Source of the DNA: JANLSE01 sp038214135
GTDB taxonomy: Bacteria > Chloroflexota > Chloroflexia > Chloroflexales > Roseiflexaceae
Reading direction: 5' to 3'
Assembly: GCA_038214135.1 (NCBI GenBank)
Contig: JBBQSD010000003.1
Coordinates: forward strand, 1 to 64,000
DNA: 64,000 nt
The notes beneath the pieces were generated by a model, which did not search any database, was not told the DNA's origin, and saw nothing but the letters and a program-made list of their open reading frames with translations. A program made the translations under genes and the position numbers. Shown one piece after another: positions 16,052 to 24,011 of the stretch (positions are counted from its first letter, which is position 1; each line of letters begins with the position of its first letter).

Positions 16052-16864
16052 ATGCCGTTCACGCGCATCCTGATTGGGCTTGTTCTGAGCGTGTTGATCG
16101 GCGGGGCTGCCTATTGGCGCGGCTCATTGACTCGTAGCGGTTGGCTTGGCGCCATCATCACCGGCACGCTGACATTCGGCTTCGGCGGTTTCGCCTGGGG
16201 TGTCGTTCTAGTGTTCTTCTTCATCTCCTCTAGCATACTCTCCAAATACCGCCACGCCCACAAACAGCGGATGGTCGGCGAAACATTCGAGAAGGGCGGT
16301 CGGCGCGATCTGTGGCAAGCACTAGCCAATGGCGGCGTTGGTGCGCTTCTGGCGCTAGCCTATGGATTGAACAGCCAACCAATGCTGATTTTGGCCCTGT
16401 TTGCCGGCGTGATGGCAACCGTTACTGCCGACACATGGGCGACGGAACTGGGCGTGTTGAGTTCGCGGCCACCGATGCTGATCACAACCCTGCAACCAAC
16501 CAAACCCGGCACATCTGGCGGTATTTCAGCCATTGGGCTGGCGGCCTCTGCGGCGGGTGCAGGTGCAATCGGCCTAGTGCTTATGCTCTGCTCTGGCCTC
16601 GAACTGGGCATGTGGAATATCTGGCTGGTGCTTGCTGCACTGATTGGCGGAACCATCGGCAGCCTGACCGATAGCCTGCTTGGTGCGACAATTCAGGCCA
16701 TGTATCGTTCACCCACTGGCGAGACCGAACGGCCAACAGGCCGTGATGGAACCGCCAACACGCTCATCCGTGGCTGGCGCTGGATGAATAACGATCTTGT
16801 CAATCTGCTCAGTTCGCTGGTGGGCGGTGCTGCGGCGCTGGTTGTGGTATTAGTGATTGGCTGA
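16052..16864 (+). CDS. DUF92 integral membrane protein (phytyl-phosphate-kinase-like)
   Basis: A 270-residue protein with about six to seven hydrophobic helices. It shows the DUF92 signature: GWLGAIITGTLTFGFGGFAW near the N-terminus, SKYRHAHKQRM with a basic loop, ADTWATELGVLSS and the conserved KPGTSGGISAIGL, then GTIGSLTDSLLGATIQAMY. DUF92 contains plant VTE6 and its cyanobacterial relatives, which phosphorylate phytyl phosphate to phytyl diphosphate for tocopherol and chlorophyll recycling. In non-phototrophs the role is unknown. The SRPBCC gene upstream would be a plausible partner. Family call is firm; substrate is not. Confidence 0.85.
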   Translation: MPFTRILIGLVLSVLIGGAAYWRGSLTRSGWLGAIITGTLTFGFGGFAWGVVLVFFFISSSILSKYRHAHKQRMVGETFEKGGRRDLWQALANGGVGALLALAYGLNSQPMLILALFAGVMATVTADTWATELGVLSSRPPMLITTLQPTKPGTSGGISAIGLAASAAGAGAIGLVLMLCSGLELGMWNIWLVLAALIGGTIGSLTDSLLGATIQAMYRSPTGETERPTGRDGTANTLIRGWRWMNNDLVNLLSSLVGGAAALVVVLVIG

Positions 16865-17243
16865 AGAACCAAAACAGAGGGTTATAATTTGGATCCATCG
16901 TACCACAACGTGGCGTTCGGGGCGGGCGAACATGCGCCGCGTAGCTAAGCAAATGTAGTTGGCCGGATGCAGGCGGCTTGGTAGCGCCCCTACGTTCGTT
17001 GGTTACAATGCCACCACTGCTCTGACTTGGTGGTTACTTATCCACAGTTGTTGCCTAAAGTATAAGCGTATGCAATATGCCCCAACAGCCACAAACATCG
17101 ATTGATTGCAGCCGTGGCATGACCAATGAGCGCTGGCGAGCCACATTCATTCAAACAAGAAACAAGAGCCGATTGCAGATTTATTGATTGCCGATTGACA
17201 GAGTCTTCCTGATAGGGCAAGCAATCTGCAATCCATGGATCAA
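16865..17243. other. Intergenic stretch with a dispersed GCAGCC repeat and inverted heptads
   Basis: No gene is supported. TTGCAGCCGTGGCATGACCA at about 17103-17125 recurs with few changes at 18225-18245, with a GGCGAGCCACA / GGCGGGCCACA continuation in both. GATTGCAGATT near 17171 is inverted as AATCTGCAATC near 17223, around ATTGCCG/ATTGACA heptads, giving another inverted-arm element next to the coaE stop. Confidence 0.6.
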
Positions 17244-17867
17244 TTAGCAATCAGCACATGCTCGCTGCCAAGCAGCCCTAACCTGTTGCTGGATCTCTAC
17301 CAATGATCCACTATTGTCGATCAGCACATCGGCCTGGGCGATCTTCTCCGATTGGGCTGGTTGAGCCGTAATCCGCCGCCGCGCTTCAGACTCCTCCATA
17401 CCACGGGTTGTGATCAGCCGCATGAGTTGCTGCTCTGGTGGGCATGTGACCACCCAGATACTATCGCAGACCTGCTTCCAGCCGCCTTCTAAGAGCTTGA
17501 TGGCGTCGATCACCGCAACGCCTGGCTGATCACTCGCTGTCGCAACCACATCCAACCATTGGTAGATATAGGCATGCACGGCTGGATGAACAATCTGTTC
17601 GAGCCGCTTCAATTGGGCTGGATCGCTAAACACAATCGCACCAAGTACAGGCCGGTTGATCGGGCCATTCGGCGATACCAGGATCTGCGTGCCAAATGCA
17701 GCAACGATCTGCCGATAGACATCCTGCCCCGGTTGTTGCAATGCATGCGTCACTGCATCGGCATCGATCACCTGGGCACCCAACTCGCGTAGCAGCGCAA
17801 TCACGGTGCTCTTCCCACACGCGATATTGCCGGTCAGGCCGATCAGATAGAGGTTTTTGTATGGCAT
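17244..17867 (-). CDS. coaE: Dephospho-CoA kinase
   Basis: A 207-residue P-loop kinase that phosphorylates dephospho-CoA, the last step of coenzyme A synthesis. The P-loop is LIGLTGNIACGKSTVIALLR (residues 8-27), with DADAVTHAL as the substrate-binding DxD segment and HPAVH and VVTCPPEQQLMRLITTRGM as further family motifs. The start is the ATG at 17867; a TTG at 17882 extends the frame but neither has a clear ribosome site. A long heptad-derived array begins directly upstream, so its promoter must lie in or beyond the repeats. Confidence 0.93.
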   Translation of the reverse strand: MPYKNLYLIGLTGNIACGKSTVIALLRELGAQVIDADAVTHALQQPGQDVYRQIVAAFGTQILVSPNGPINRPVLGAIVFSDPAQLKRLEQIVHPAVHAYIYQWLDVVATASDQPGVAVIDAIKLLEGGWKQVCDSIWVVTCPPEQQLMRLITTRGMEESEARRRITAQPAQSEKIAQADVLIDNSGSLVEIQQQVRAAWQRACADC

Positions 17868-17875
17868 AGTTTCAA

Positions 17876-18139
17876 GAACCAAGAACCGAGAACCGAGTAT
17901 TCAGGAGTCAGAAGTCAGAAGTCAGAATGCCGAACCGAGAACCGAGTATTCAGAAGTCAGGAGTCAGAATGCCGAACCAAGAACCGAGAACCGAGTATTC
18001 AGAAGTCAGAAGTCAGGAGTCAGAATGCCGAACCAAGAACCGAGAACCGAGTATTCAGGAGTCAGAAGTCAGAAGTCAGAATGCCGAACCAAGAACCGAG
18101 TATTCAGGAGTCAGAAGTCAGAATGCCGAACCAAGAACC
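17876..18139. repeat. Tandem array of about 50-bp units built from heptads (family B)
   Basis: About five units, each of AACCAAGAACCGAGAACCGA, GTATTCA, then two to three (A)GAAGTCAG/GGAGTCAG heptads and AATGCCG. Copies differ mainly in the number of heptads, as expected of slippage. The GAGTCAGAAGTCA heptads are the reverse complement of the GACTTCTGACTCC units at 6990, 23887, 38100 and 40694. It lies immediately upstream of coaE. Confidence 0.88.
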
Positions 18140-18140
18140 G

Positions 18141-18197
18141 CCCTCACCCCTGCTGCGCTTCCCCTCTCCCAGTGGCAGAGGGGCTAGGGGTGAGGGA
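18141..18197. repeat. Pyrimidine-rich palindrome (family E), short copy
   Basis: CCCTCACCCCTGCTGCG and TTCCCCTCTCCCA are followed by the inverse GCAGAGGGGCTAGGGGTGAG, forming a hairpin of about 57 bases between coaE and the amidohydrolase gene. The region 18198-18362 that follows holds a second copy of the GCAGCC dispersed repeat and a GC-rich hairpin (CCAGGGACAAGGTCCCTGG near 18289) but no gene. Confidence 0.75.
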
Positions 18198-18362
18198 GCC
18201 AGCCACAATCATTCAGCGCTTGCAGCCGAGGCATGACCAACCAACGTAGGCGGGCCACAGTGTTCCTTTCAGGGTCCAGGGACAAGGTCCCTGGCTGGGG
18301 GTGTTGGGGCGGCAGTCCGCCCCGACCGCGGGCGTGGGGCGCGCAGCCCCGAAACACAAATT

Positions 18363-20336
18363 CTATAAATCTAAATATTCCTGCATCACCAGCATTGATT
18401 CATCGATATGAAGCAGCTTGAGGAGTTCACCCATCAGAGCCGCCTTATGATCAGCATCGCGCTGGCTCCATGTCCGGCTTTTGATCTCAAGGTATGGGCC
18501 GGGCTGATGGTGTTCAACGAGTACATCCAGATTGATCGCAAAATCGGCATCGCCATACAGAATACGCCAGCGCCGACGGCGCTTTTCGATCTCGACAATC
18601 CGATCCGGCTGAAAATATTCGCGATAGAAACGCAGCGTGCGATCTGCTGGAGCAGTATAACGCGCCCGCCCGATCTGCATCGCAAATGGATGCTCACTCC
18701 GTTCCGCCGGGCTCGTCAGCGTCACATTATACTTGGCTTCCGAACGAGCACCGGGATCGCGGCGATGATCCTCACGCAGGCGGATACGGCCACGCGCTGG
18801 GTCATTCCACAACAAGTAGGTATCGTATTGGGTGCGCTCGCTGGCCTTGGTGATCGTGATCTGCGGACTCTGAAGCGCTGCCAGTATCAGATCAACCTGT
18901 TCGGGGGAAACCTGAGCCTTGACCTGCACCTCAAAGAGTTCGTCCTGGCGCACGCCGCCGATCGCCAATATCTTATCAAGCAGGTTCTCCTCACGCTCAG
19001 CCAGAAAGGTATTGATCCGTTCAGCTACCGCCCAGGCCTGTTCGAGAACTTCCTGCTCATTAAGCGTCAGCAATTGCCGCTCTCGCATCAAAAAACGCCC
19101 ATCGACAAGCGTATCGCGCACATCGGCAGCACGGGCACCATAAACCAAATGCGAATAGATCGCTTCTTGCATATAGGTGTAGCGTGGCGATGAATGCAGC
19201 TTGCCAAGCTCGATCACCAGCAGATCGGCATGCTTCCCTGGCGCAATTGAACCAACCAGATGATCAAGATGAATAGCACGGGCACCCCAACACGTCGCCA
19301 AGGCCAATGCCTCGCGGGCCGGAACAACCGTTGGATCACCGCTAACGCCCTTCGGGAGCAGTGCCGCCAGATGGATCTCCGAGAACATATCCTGATCATC
19401 ATTCGAGGCCGGGCCATCGGTGCCAAGGCCAGTACGCACACCAGCCTGGATGAAGCGCTGAATCGGCGCGATGCCACTGGCCAACTTCAGGTTACTGGTT
19501 GGGCAGGGCGTCACACCAACGCCATGTTCGCGCAATAACAGAATATCGTCCTCGGTTGCGTGAACACAATGGGCCGCGATACAGTGAACATCAAACGCAC
19601 CAACTCGATGTGCGTAGCCAATTGGTGTCACCTCGCGCTCAGCCCGCATCTCCTGCACCTCACGGGCCGTTTCGGAGAGGTGGGTGTTGAGTGGCACGCC
19701 ATAGTGGCGACACAGTGCAGCAGCCTCGCGGTAGATCTGATCGGTACAGGTATATGGCGCATGTGGGGCAATGGTTGGAACAATCCGCTCATGGCCGATC
19801 CACTGCTCAATAAAATGGCGCGCTCGTTCAAGTCCCTGATCAAACGAACGGGCATCTGGCGTCGGCAGGCGCATAACCGTCTGGCCACAGATGGCGCGCA
19901 TCCCGGTTTCGTCCGCAACGCGGGCAACCTCCTCTTCAAAATAGTACATATCGACAAAGGTTGTCACCCCACCGCGGATCATCTCAGCACACGAGAGTAG
20001 CGAACCAGCCCGCACAAATTCAGGCGTCACAAATGTGCTCTCAACAGGGAACATATAGCCGAACAGCCACACATCGAGCTGCTGATCGGCAACCAGGCCG
20101 CGCAAGAGGCTCATCGGAATATGGGCGTGGGCATTGATCAGGCCAGGTAGAATCGCACATCCATGGCAATCAACCGTTTCCTGTGCCGCATAGCGTTCAG
20201 CAAGTTCGGCGGCTGGCCCGACAGCAATGATGGTTCGACCGCGGATGGCCACTGCACCATCGTGAACCACCGACCAATCGGCATCCATCGTCACAATCGT
20301 GCCATGGGTCAGCAGCAGATCGATATGATCCATCAT
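18363..20336 (-). CDS. Amidohydrolase (SAH/MTA-deaminase-like) fused to a CYTH-like domain
   Basis: A 657-residue two-domain protein. Residues 1-447 are a metal-dependent amidohydrolase of the 5'-methylthioadenosine/S-adenosylhomocysteine deaminase group: HAH at 70-72, NTHLSE at 217-222, AAHCVH at 254-259, and the metal aspartate in GTDGPASNDDQDMFSE (305-320). Residues 465-657 read like a CYTH/triphosphate-tunnel domain: FEVQVKAQV, then charged strands RIRLRED, KYNVTL, IVEIEKRRRRWRI and YLEIKSRTW. This second assignment is by strand and charge pattern only. The gene overlaps the zinc-ribbon protein upstream (ATGA), so they are co-translated. Ordinary deaminases of this group end at about 440 residues. 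Confidence 0.8.
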   Translation of the reverse strand: MMDHIDLLLTHGTIVTMDADWSVVHDGAVAIRGRTIIAVGPAAELAERYAAQETVDCHGCAILPGLINAHAHIPMSLLRGLVADQQLDVWLFGYMFPVESTFVTPEFVRAGSLLSCAEMIRGGVTTFVDMYYFEEEVARVADETGMRAICGQTVMRLPTPDARSFDQGLERARHFIEQWIGHERIVPTIAPHAPYTCTDQIYREAAALCRHYGVPLNTHLSETAREVQEMRAEREVTPIGYAHRVGAFDVHCIAAHCVHATEDDILLLREHGVGVTPCPTSNLKLASGIAPIQRFIQAGVRTGLGTDGPASNDDQDMFSEIHLAALLPKGVSGDPTVVPAREALALATCWGARAIHLDHLVGSIAPGKHADLLVIELGKLHSSPRYTYMQEAIYSHLVYGARAADVRDTLVDGRFLMRERQLLTLNEQEVLEQAWAVAERINTFLAEREENLLDKILAIGGVRQDELFEVQVKAQVSPEQVDLILAALQSPQITITKASERTQYDTYLLWNDPARGRIRLREDHRRDPGARSEAKYNVTLTSPAERSEHPFAMQIGRARYTAPADRTLRFYREYFQPDRIVEIEKRRRRWRILYGDADFAINLDVLVEHHQPGPYLEIKSRTWSQRDADHKAALMGELLKLLHIDESMLVMQEYLDL

Positions 20337-20845
20337 GGCGGGCTTCCTCGCTCATCATACAGCAGCAGATCGGCCTGCGCTGCTGGCACAGGTTTCCGGC
20401 TACTTGGCGCAAAAACGACACCGCAATTGGAGCAGTATTGGAGTACATTACGGCGATCCAACGCCCCCTGCCAGATCGCCGTCCGCTGTTGCAGTGTAAC
20501 ATCACCGCGCACCTGTCGCCAGACCAAGATTGAAAAGAAGCCGACAAAGGCGATCATGAAGACGGTTACACCAGTAAAGACGGCTGAATCACCAAGGCGC
20601 ACATCACCAGCAGTCGGGCTAGCTCCAGCATCACTTAATCCAACCAGGGTGCCAATCAGCGCGGCGACAAAGGTGGCCCCAAATAGGACAAGGCTGATCG
20701 AGACGCACCCAAACTGAGATTGTGACATCTTGGGTGGAGTTGGGTGTGCTACCCGAACCGGCCCATCAGCGGGAAGATCCGCAACCCGAACAATCGTATC
20801 GGTTCGGCTGCATTGTGGGCAGGCAAGCAGGCTATCTTGGGACAT
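20333..20845 (-). CDS. Membrane protein with two split zinc-ribbon knuckles (170 aa)
   Basis: An N-terminal CPQC knuckle (residues 9-12), two hydrophobic helices (SISLVLFGATFVAALIGTLV at about 49-68 and VFTGVTVFMIAFVGFFSILV at about 89-108) and a C-terminal CSNC knuckle (about 138-141). The two CxxC pairs could jointly bind one metal on the cytoplasmic face. It ends in the ATGA overlapping the amidohydrolase and follows a second CxxC protein by 18 bp. No family recognised and no enzymatic motif. The three-gene unit suggests a role in regulating, anchoring or targeting the amidohydrolase-CYTH protein, which is inference. Confidence 0.75.
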   Translation of the reverse strand: MSQDSLLACPQCSRTDTIVRVADLPADGPVRVAHPTPPKMSQSQFGCVSISLVLFGATFVAALIGTLVGLSDAGASPTAGDVRLGDSAVFTGVTVFMIAFVGFFSILVWRQVRGDVTLQQRTAIWQGALDRRNVLQYCSNCGVVFAPSSRKPVPAAQADLLLYDERGSPP

Positions 20846-20863
20846 GCAAAATTCTCCCCAACG

Positions 20864-21205
20864 CTACGGCGTCTGCCGCTCTTGCTCATCACGCGTTGCC
20901 AATTGCTCATATTCCTCACGGCTGATGAACGTGCCACCCTCAATTTGGCGGCTGATCTCACGACGGCCTGAATCATAGGTCAACTCAGCGCGCATTAACC
21001 GGAAGCAACGTGAATCCATGATCTCCTTGATCAGCTGATAGCCGCTCGGAGCTTCATCATCACCATACTCAATCGTCAGATCATTGCGTGGATCGACACG
21101 AACATGAACTGGCGCACTACAGCGATTGCAGCGCACATAGAGGTGAATGGCACCGTCGCTGGGCGAACTATTGCCACCGAACAGTCGGCGTAGCCACTGC
21201 ATCAT
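20864..21205 (-). CDS. Small CxxC-containing protein (113 aa)
   Basis: Starts at ATG 21205, eight bases after GAGGGGG. MMQWLRRLFGG gives an amphipathic N-terminus, followed by HLYVRCNRCSAPVHVRVDPR, one CxxC zinc knuckle in a small beta-domain, then DDEAPSGYQLIKEIMDSRCF and a charged C-terminus (ISREEYEQLATRDEQERQ). Only one CxxC pair plus a lone cysteine is present, so metal binding may need dimerisation or a partner. It heads the operon with the membrane zinc-ribbon protein and the amidohydrolase-CYTH fusion. I do not recognise the family. Confidence 0.72.
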   Translation of the reverse strand: MMQWLRRLFGGNSSPSDGAIHLYVRCNRCSAPVHVRVDPRNDLTIEYGDDEAPSGYQLIKEIMDSRCFRLMRAELTYDSGRREISRQIEGGTFISREEYEQLATRDEQERQTP

Positions 21206-21260
21206 TGAAGCTGCCCCCTCTTGCTCCCTCAAGTGTCGCCAAGTATACCACATGACCGTT

Positions 21261-21356
21261 TTGACAAGGTGACACGATGAGGGGGTGACACGGTGAATGT
21301 GCTTGATAGGGTGGTACAGCTTCGATCAAACATATGTCACCATGTCACCATGTCAC
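21261..21356. repeat. Inverted TGACA-octad element (family A), copy 2
   Basis: GGTGACAC octads on the left, a core with GGTACAGCTTCGATCAAACA and CATGTCAC units on the right. It equals the reverse complement of 1044-1177 apart from scattered changes and fewer repeat units. It lies between the tsaC stop and the start of the zinc-ribbon operon. Confidence 0.85.
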
Positions 21357-21358
21357 AT

Positions 21359-22420
21359 TCAGCTCACCTCAACCACACGGCCCTCCGCCGCCCGCACAAG
21401 CCGATCCCAGATCGCCAGCCCTAATCCACTCTGTGGCAGCCCGCGCACCAGGATCAGATCAACACCATGACGATCAAGTTCCCGAATCCGCGCAAACAGC
21501 CGCCGTCCGATTGTTTCTGAATCCGCTTCCGCACCCAACGAAACAACTAGCGCTTGCAGGCCATGTAACGCAGGCATATCTTCCGCAACTGCCAGCACAC
21601 CAACGTGGCGGCCAGATGTAACAGCCAGATCGACCTCTACTCGAATATAGCGATGCACTGCCGCAACTGGCCCAGTAATCAGGCGCAGTTCAGCATCTGG
21701 CGAATAGTGTTTGATCAGCGATCCAGGCGCGCTTGAGGCAATGTCCGGGGTGAGGTAGCGTGGCACAAAGCGCACATTGGGCAACACCATACGCAGTGCC
21801 TCAAGCGAAATACCACCAGGGCGCAGAATCATTGGCACATCAGCGGTAAGATCCAGAATAGTTGACTCAAGGCCAATTGTGGTTGGCCCACCATCAAGAA
21901 TCAGATCCACCCGGCCATCGAGATCATCAAGCACATGCTGGGCCGTCGTTGGGCTGGGCCGCGCAAAACGGTTCGCACTTGGTGCAGCAATCGGCACCCT
22001 GGCAGCATCAAGTAATGCCAATGCAATTGGGTGGGCTGGCACCCGTACCGCCACCGTGTCGAGCCCAGCCGAAACGCTGGCCGGAATCATCGAACGACGA
22101 CGCACCACCAGCGTGAGTGGCCCTGGCCAGAAACGAGCCGCCAACTGGTAGGCGATCTCTGGCACCATTTGAGCCACCATGGCAAGATCAGCAACCGCCG
22201 CAATATGGACAATCAGTGGATCGGTGGCAGGGCGGCCCTTCGCAGCAAAAATCCGGGCGACCGCCATTTCATCACAGGCATTTGCTCCCAACCCATACAC
22301 GGTTTCTGTAGGAAATGCAACCAGACGCCCGGCTAGGAGTGCCTCAGCAGCAGCAGTGATCGCCTGCATATCAATAGCCTGGGCATCAACAGCGACTACA
22401 TGCGTTTGGCGGACGTCCAT
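21359..22420 (-). CDS. tsaC: Threonylcarbamoyl-AMP synthase, Sua5 type
   Basis: A 353-residue protein: YrdC domain at 15-200 plus the C-terminal Sua5 domain, the longer two-domain form. It condenses threonine, bicarbonate and ATP to threonylcarbamoyl-AMP for t6A modification of tRNAs reading ANN codons. AGRLVAFPTETVYGLGANAC, AAKGRPATDPLIVHI, PIAAPSANRFARPSPT and IGLESTILD are the substrate-binding motifs. GGAGG lies six bases before the ATG. It follows hisD after 75 bp containing a GGGCGAAC-type palindrome. No tsaD or tsaB is present in the window. Confidence 0.94.
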   Translation of the reverse strand: MDVRQTHVVAVDAQAIDMQAITAAAEALLAGRLVAFPTETVYGLGANACDEMAVARIFAAKGRPATDPLIVHIAAVADLAMVAQMVPEIAYQLAARFWPGPLTLVVRRRSMIPASVSAGLDTVAVRVPAHPIALALLDAARVPIAAPSANRFARPSPTTAQHVLDDLDGRVDLILDGGPTTIGLESTILDLTADVPMILRPGGISLEALRMVLPNVRFVPRYLTPDIASSAPGSLIKHYSPDAELRLITGPVAAVHRYIRVEVDLAVTSGRHVGVLAVAEDMPALHGLQALVVSLGAEADSETIGRRLFARIRELDRHGVDLILVRGLPQSGLGLAIWDRLVRAAEGRVVEVS

Positions 22421-22446
22421 CAGAAACCTCCAATTGCCACGGTATC

Positions 22447-22485
22447 AGGGGCGAACCTGGTGTTCGCCCTGGTTCGGCAATGTAA
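22447..22485. repeat. GCGAAC palindrome, dispersed copy
   Basis: GGGGCGAACCTGGTGTTCGC followed by CC forms a hairpin between hisD and tsaC. The same module, GGGGCGAACACGAGGTTCGC and CC, is at about 47771-47792, and a partial GGGGCGGGCGAAC occurs near 16918. It is a small dispersed palindrome, with no T-run. Confidence 0.6.
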
Positions 22486-22494
22486 TAATGTGGC

Positions 22495-23823
22495 CTACCC
22501 CTCCAACCTAGCCCGTACTGCCGCCGCATGGGCCGTGAGTCCTTCAGCCTCCGCGATCCGAATCGCAGCCGGGCCAATCCGCCGTAATGCAGCGTCATTC
22601 AGGCCAATCAGCGAGATCACCTTGCGGAAATCATCGACATTGACTGGCGAGGAATAGCGGGCGGTACCACCGGTTGGCATGATATGCGATGGGCCAGCGA
22701 CATAATCGCCAAGTACCTCAAACGAGCGTTCACCAAGAAAGATCCCGCCCGCATTACGCACTAACCCGACATACTGCCAGGGTTCATCAACAAGCAGGCA
22801 CAGATGCTCTGGTGCATAGGCATTGGCCAACTGGAAGGCCATTGGCAGATCGGGGACAACCACAATCGCCCCACGCCGCTCAACCGTTTCGGCGGCTGCA
22901 TCACTATTCGAGAGTGTTTCGAGCTGGCGCGCAATCTCGGCCTGTGTCGCCCGCGCCATGTCCATACTGGTCGTCAGCATCACCGCAGATGCAAAGACAT
23001 GCTCGGCCTGTGCCAGGAGATCCGCCGCCGCATAGCGCGGATCGGCATGGGCATCGGCAATCACCAGGGTTTCGGTTGGGCCAGGCAACGATTCGATGCC
23101 CACCACACCATACACAGCCCGCTTGGCCAGAACCACAAACAAGCTGCCAGGGCCAGCAATTTTATCGACCTGCGGAATACTTTCGCTGCCATAGGCCATT
23201 GCCGCGATGGCCTGTGCGCCACCAAGCCGAAAGACCCGATCAACCCCAGCGACATGCGCGGCGGCCAGCACAATCGAATCGATTTCACCAGTGGCTCGCT
23301 GCGGCGGCGAGCAGACGATGATCTGATCGACACCAGCAACCCGCGCTGGAATAGCGGCATGCAACAACGAGGAGGGCAGGGAAGCGCCGCCACCCGGCGT
23401 ATAGATACCAACTCGCTGGAGCGGCATGACGATCTGCCCAAGCGCACCCTCACCACCAAATTCCACCCACGAATTACGAAGCTGGCGCTTATGGAAGCGC
23501 TCCAACTCGCCCGCTGCCAGCTTGAGCGCCTCAAGCAGCTTTGGATCGATCACCATGGCCGCCTCCGCGATCCGTTCATACGCAACCTCGAACGCAGCTA
23601 CAGGGCCATCGAGCTTGCTGCCCCATTCGTGCAGTGCCGCATCGCCACGATTCCGAACATCAGCAATAATCCGATCAACTGCCTGGGTCGGAGTCAGGCG
23701 CTCGCCAAATGTTGCCGCAATCCGATCAAGCATGGCTGGTGTTGCTTCAACCTGATCAAGCGGCACCCGCCGTAGGATCGTTCGCTGTGCCTCAGCAATA
23801 TCGTTCATAATTGGGATGGGCAT
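22495..23823 (-). CDS. hisD: Histidinol dehydrogenase
   Basis: A 442-residue zinc enzyme carrying out the last two NAD-dependent oxidations from histidinol to histidine. Present are VGIYTPGGGASLPSSLLHAA, FRLGGAQAIAAMAYGSESIP, the zinc/substrate segment LLAQAEHVFASAVMLTT (usual QAEHD with valine for aspartate), the catalytic Glu-His in NAYAPEHLCL, and GDYVAGPSHIMPTGG. The tail of the catalytic region, GGTARYSSPVNVDDF, is of the less common PTGGTAR type rather than PTxGxARxxSGLS. hisG lies 7 kb away on the same strand, so histidine genes are scattered. Confidence 0.92.
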   Translation of the reverse strand: MPIPIMNDIAEAQRTILRRVPLDQVEATPAMLDRIAATFGERLTPTQAVDRIIADVRNRGDAALHEWGSKLDGPVAAFEVAYERIAEAAMVIDPKLLEALKLAAGELERFHKRQLRNSWVEFGGEGALGQIVMPLQRVGIYTPGGGASLPSSLLHAAIPARVAGVDQIIVCSPPQRATGEIDSIVLAAAHVAGVDRVFRLGGAQAIAAMAYGSESIPQVDKIAGPGSLFVVLAKRAVYGVVGIESLPGPTETLVIADAHADPRYAAADLLAQAEHVFASAVMLTTSMDMARATQAEIARQLETLSNSDAAAETVERRGAIVVVPDLPMAFQLANAYAPEHLCLLVDEPWQYVGLVRNAGGIFLGERSFEVLGDYVAGPSHIMPTGGTARYSSPVNVDDFRKVISLIGLNDAALRRIGPAAIRIAEAEGLTAHAAAVRARLEG

Positions 23824-23929
23824 GGTGTTTGCCTTTCATAGAGGCCGTTCCGGCTACTTTGCCACTGCACGTGGCGGGCGGTTTACGACTCCTGACTCCT
23901 GCATACTCAGTATAGCATCCTCTCCATGG

Positions 23930-23935
23930 TACAAT
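23930..23935 (+). promoter_or_regulatory. Candidate -10 box upstream of the Type III methyltransferase
   Basis: TACAAT lies 76 bp before the mod ATG in the only non-repeat part of the gap after hisD; GACTCCT heptads end at about 23903. The -35 region is not convincing. GTGAC/GTCAC half sites at 23950-23968 could bind a regulator. Confidence 0.3.
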
Positions 23936-24011
23936 AGATGGCACAGCATGTGACGGTAGGTGTCACAAGCGTGTGCGATTATCTACACGAATCCGGTTAT
24001 TGGAGTGTTAT

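Noticed and set aside
17876..18139. CRISPR array
   Set aside because: Units are nearly identical throughout, with no unique spacers, the unit length varies by heptads, and no cas gene lies nearby.
17857..18249. 130-codon plus-strand frame through the repeat array
   Set aside because: It merely translates the heptad array (repeating NAEPRTE/SQKS units). The period of about 50 bp is not constant in frame, there is no ribosome site, and the composition is that of the repeats.
18408..19193. 261-codon plus-strand frame opposite the amidohydrolase-CYTH gene
   Set aside because: It lies wholly inside a gene with clear domains on the minus strand and has no ribosome site or recognisable motif.
22804..23775. 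323-codon plus-strand frame opposite hisD
   Set aside because: The opposite strand encodes a full histidinol dehydrogenase with all catalytic motifs. The plus frame is basic, tryptophan/arginine-rich and resembles no protein; it is a mirror of codon bias.
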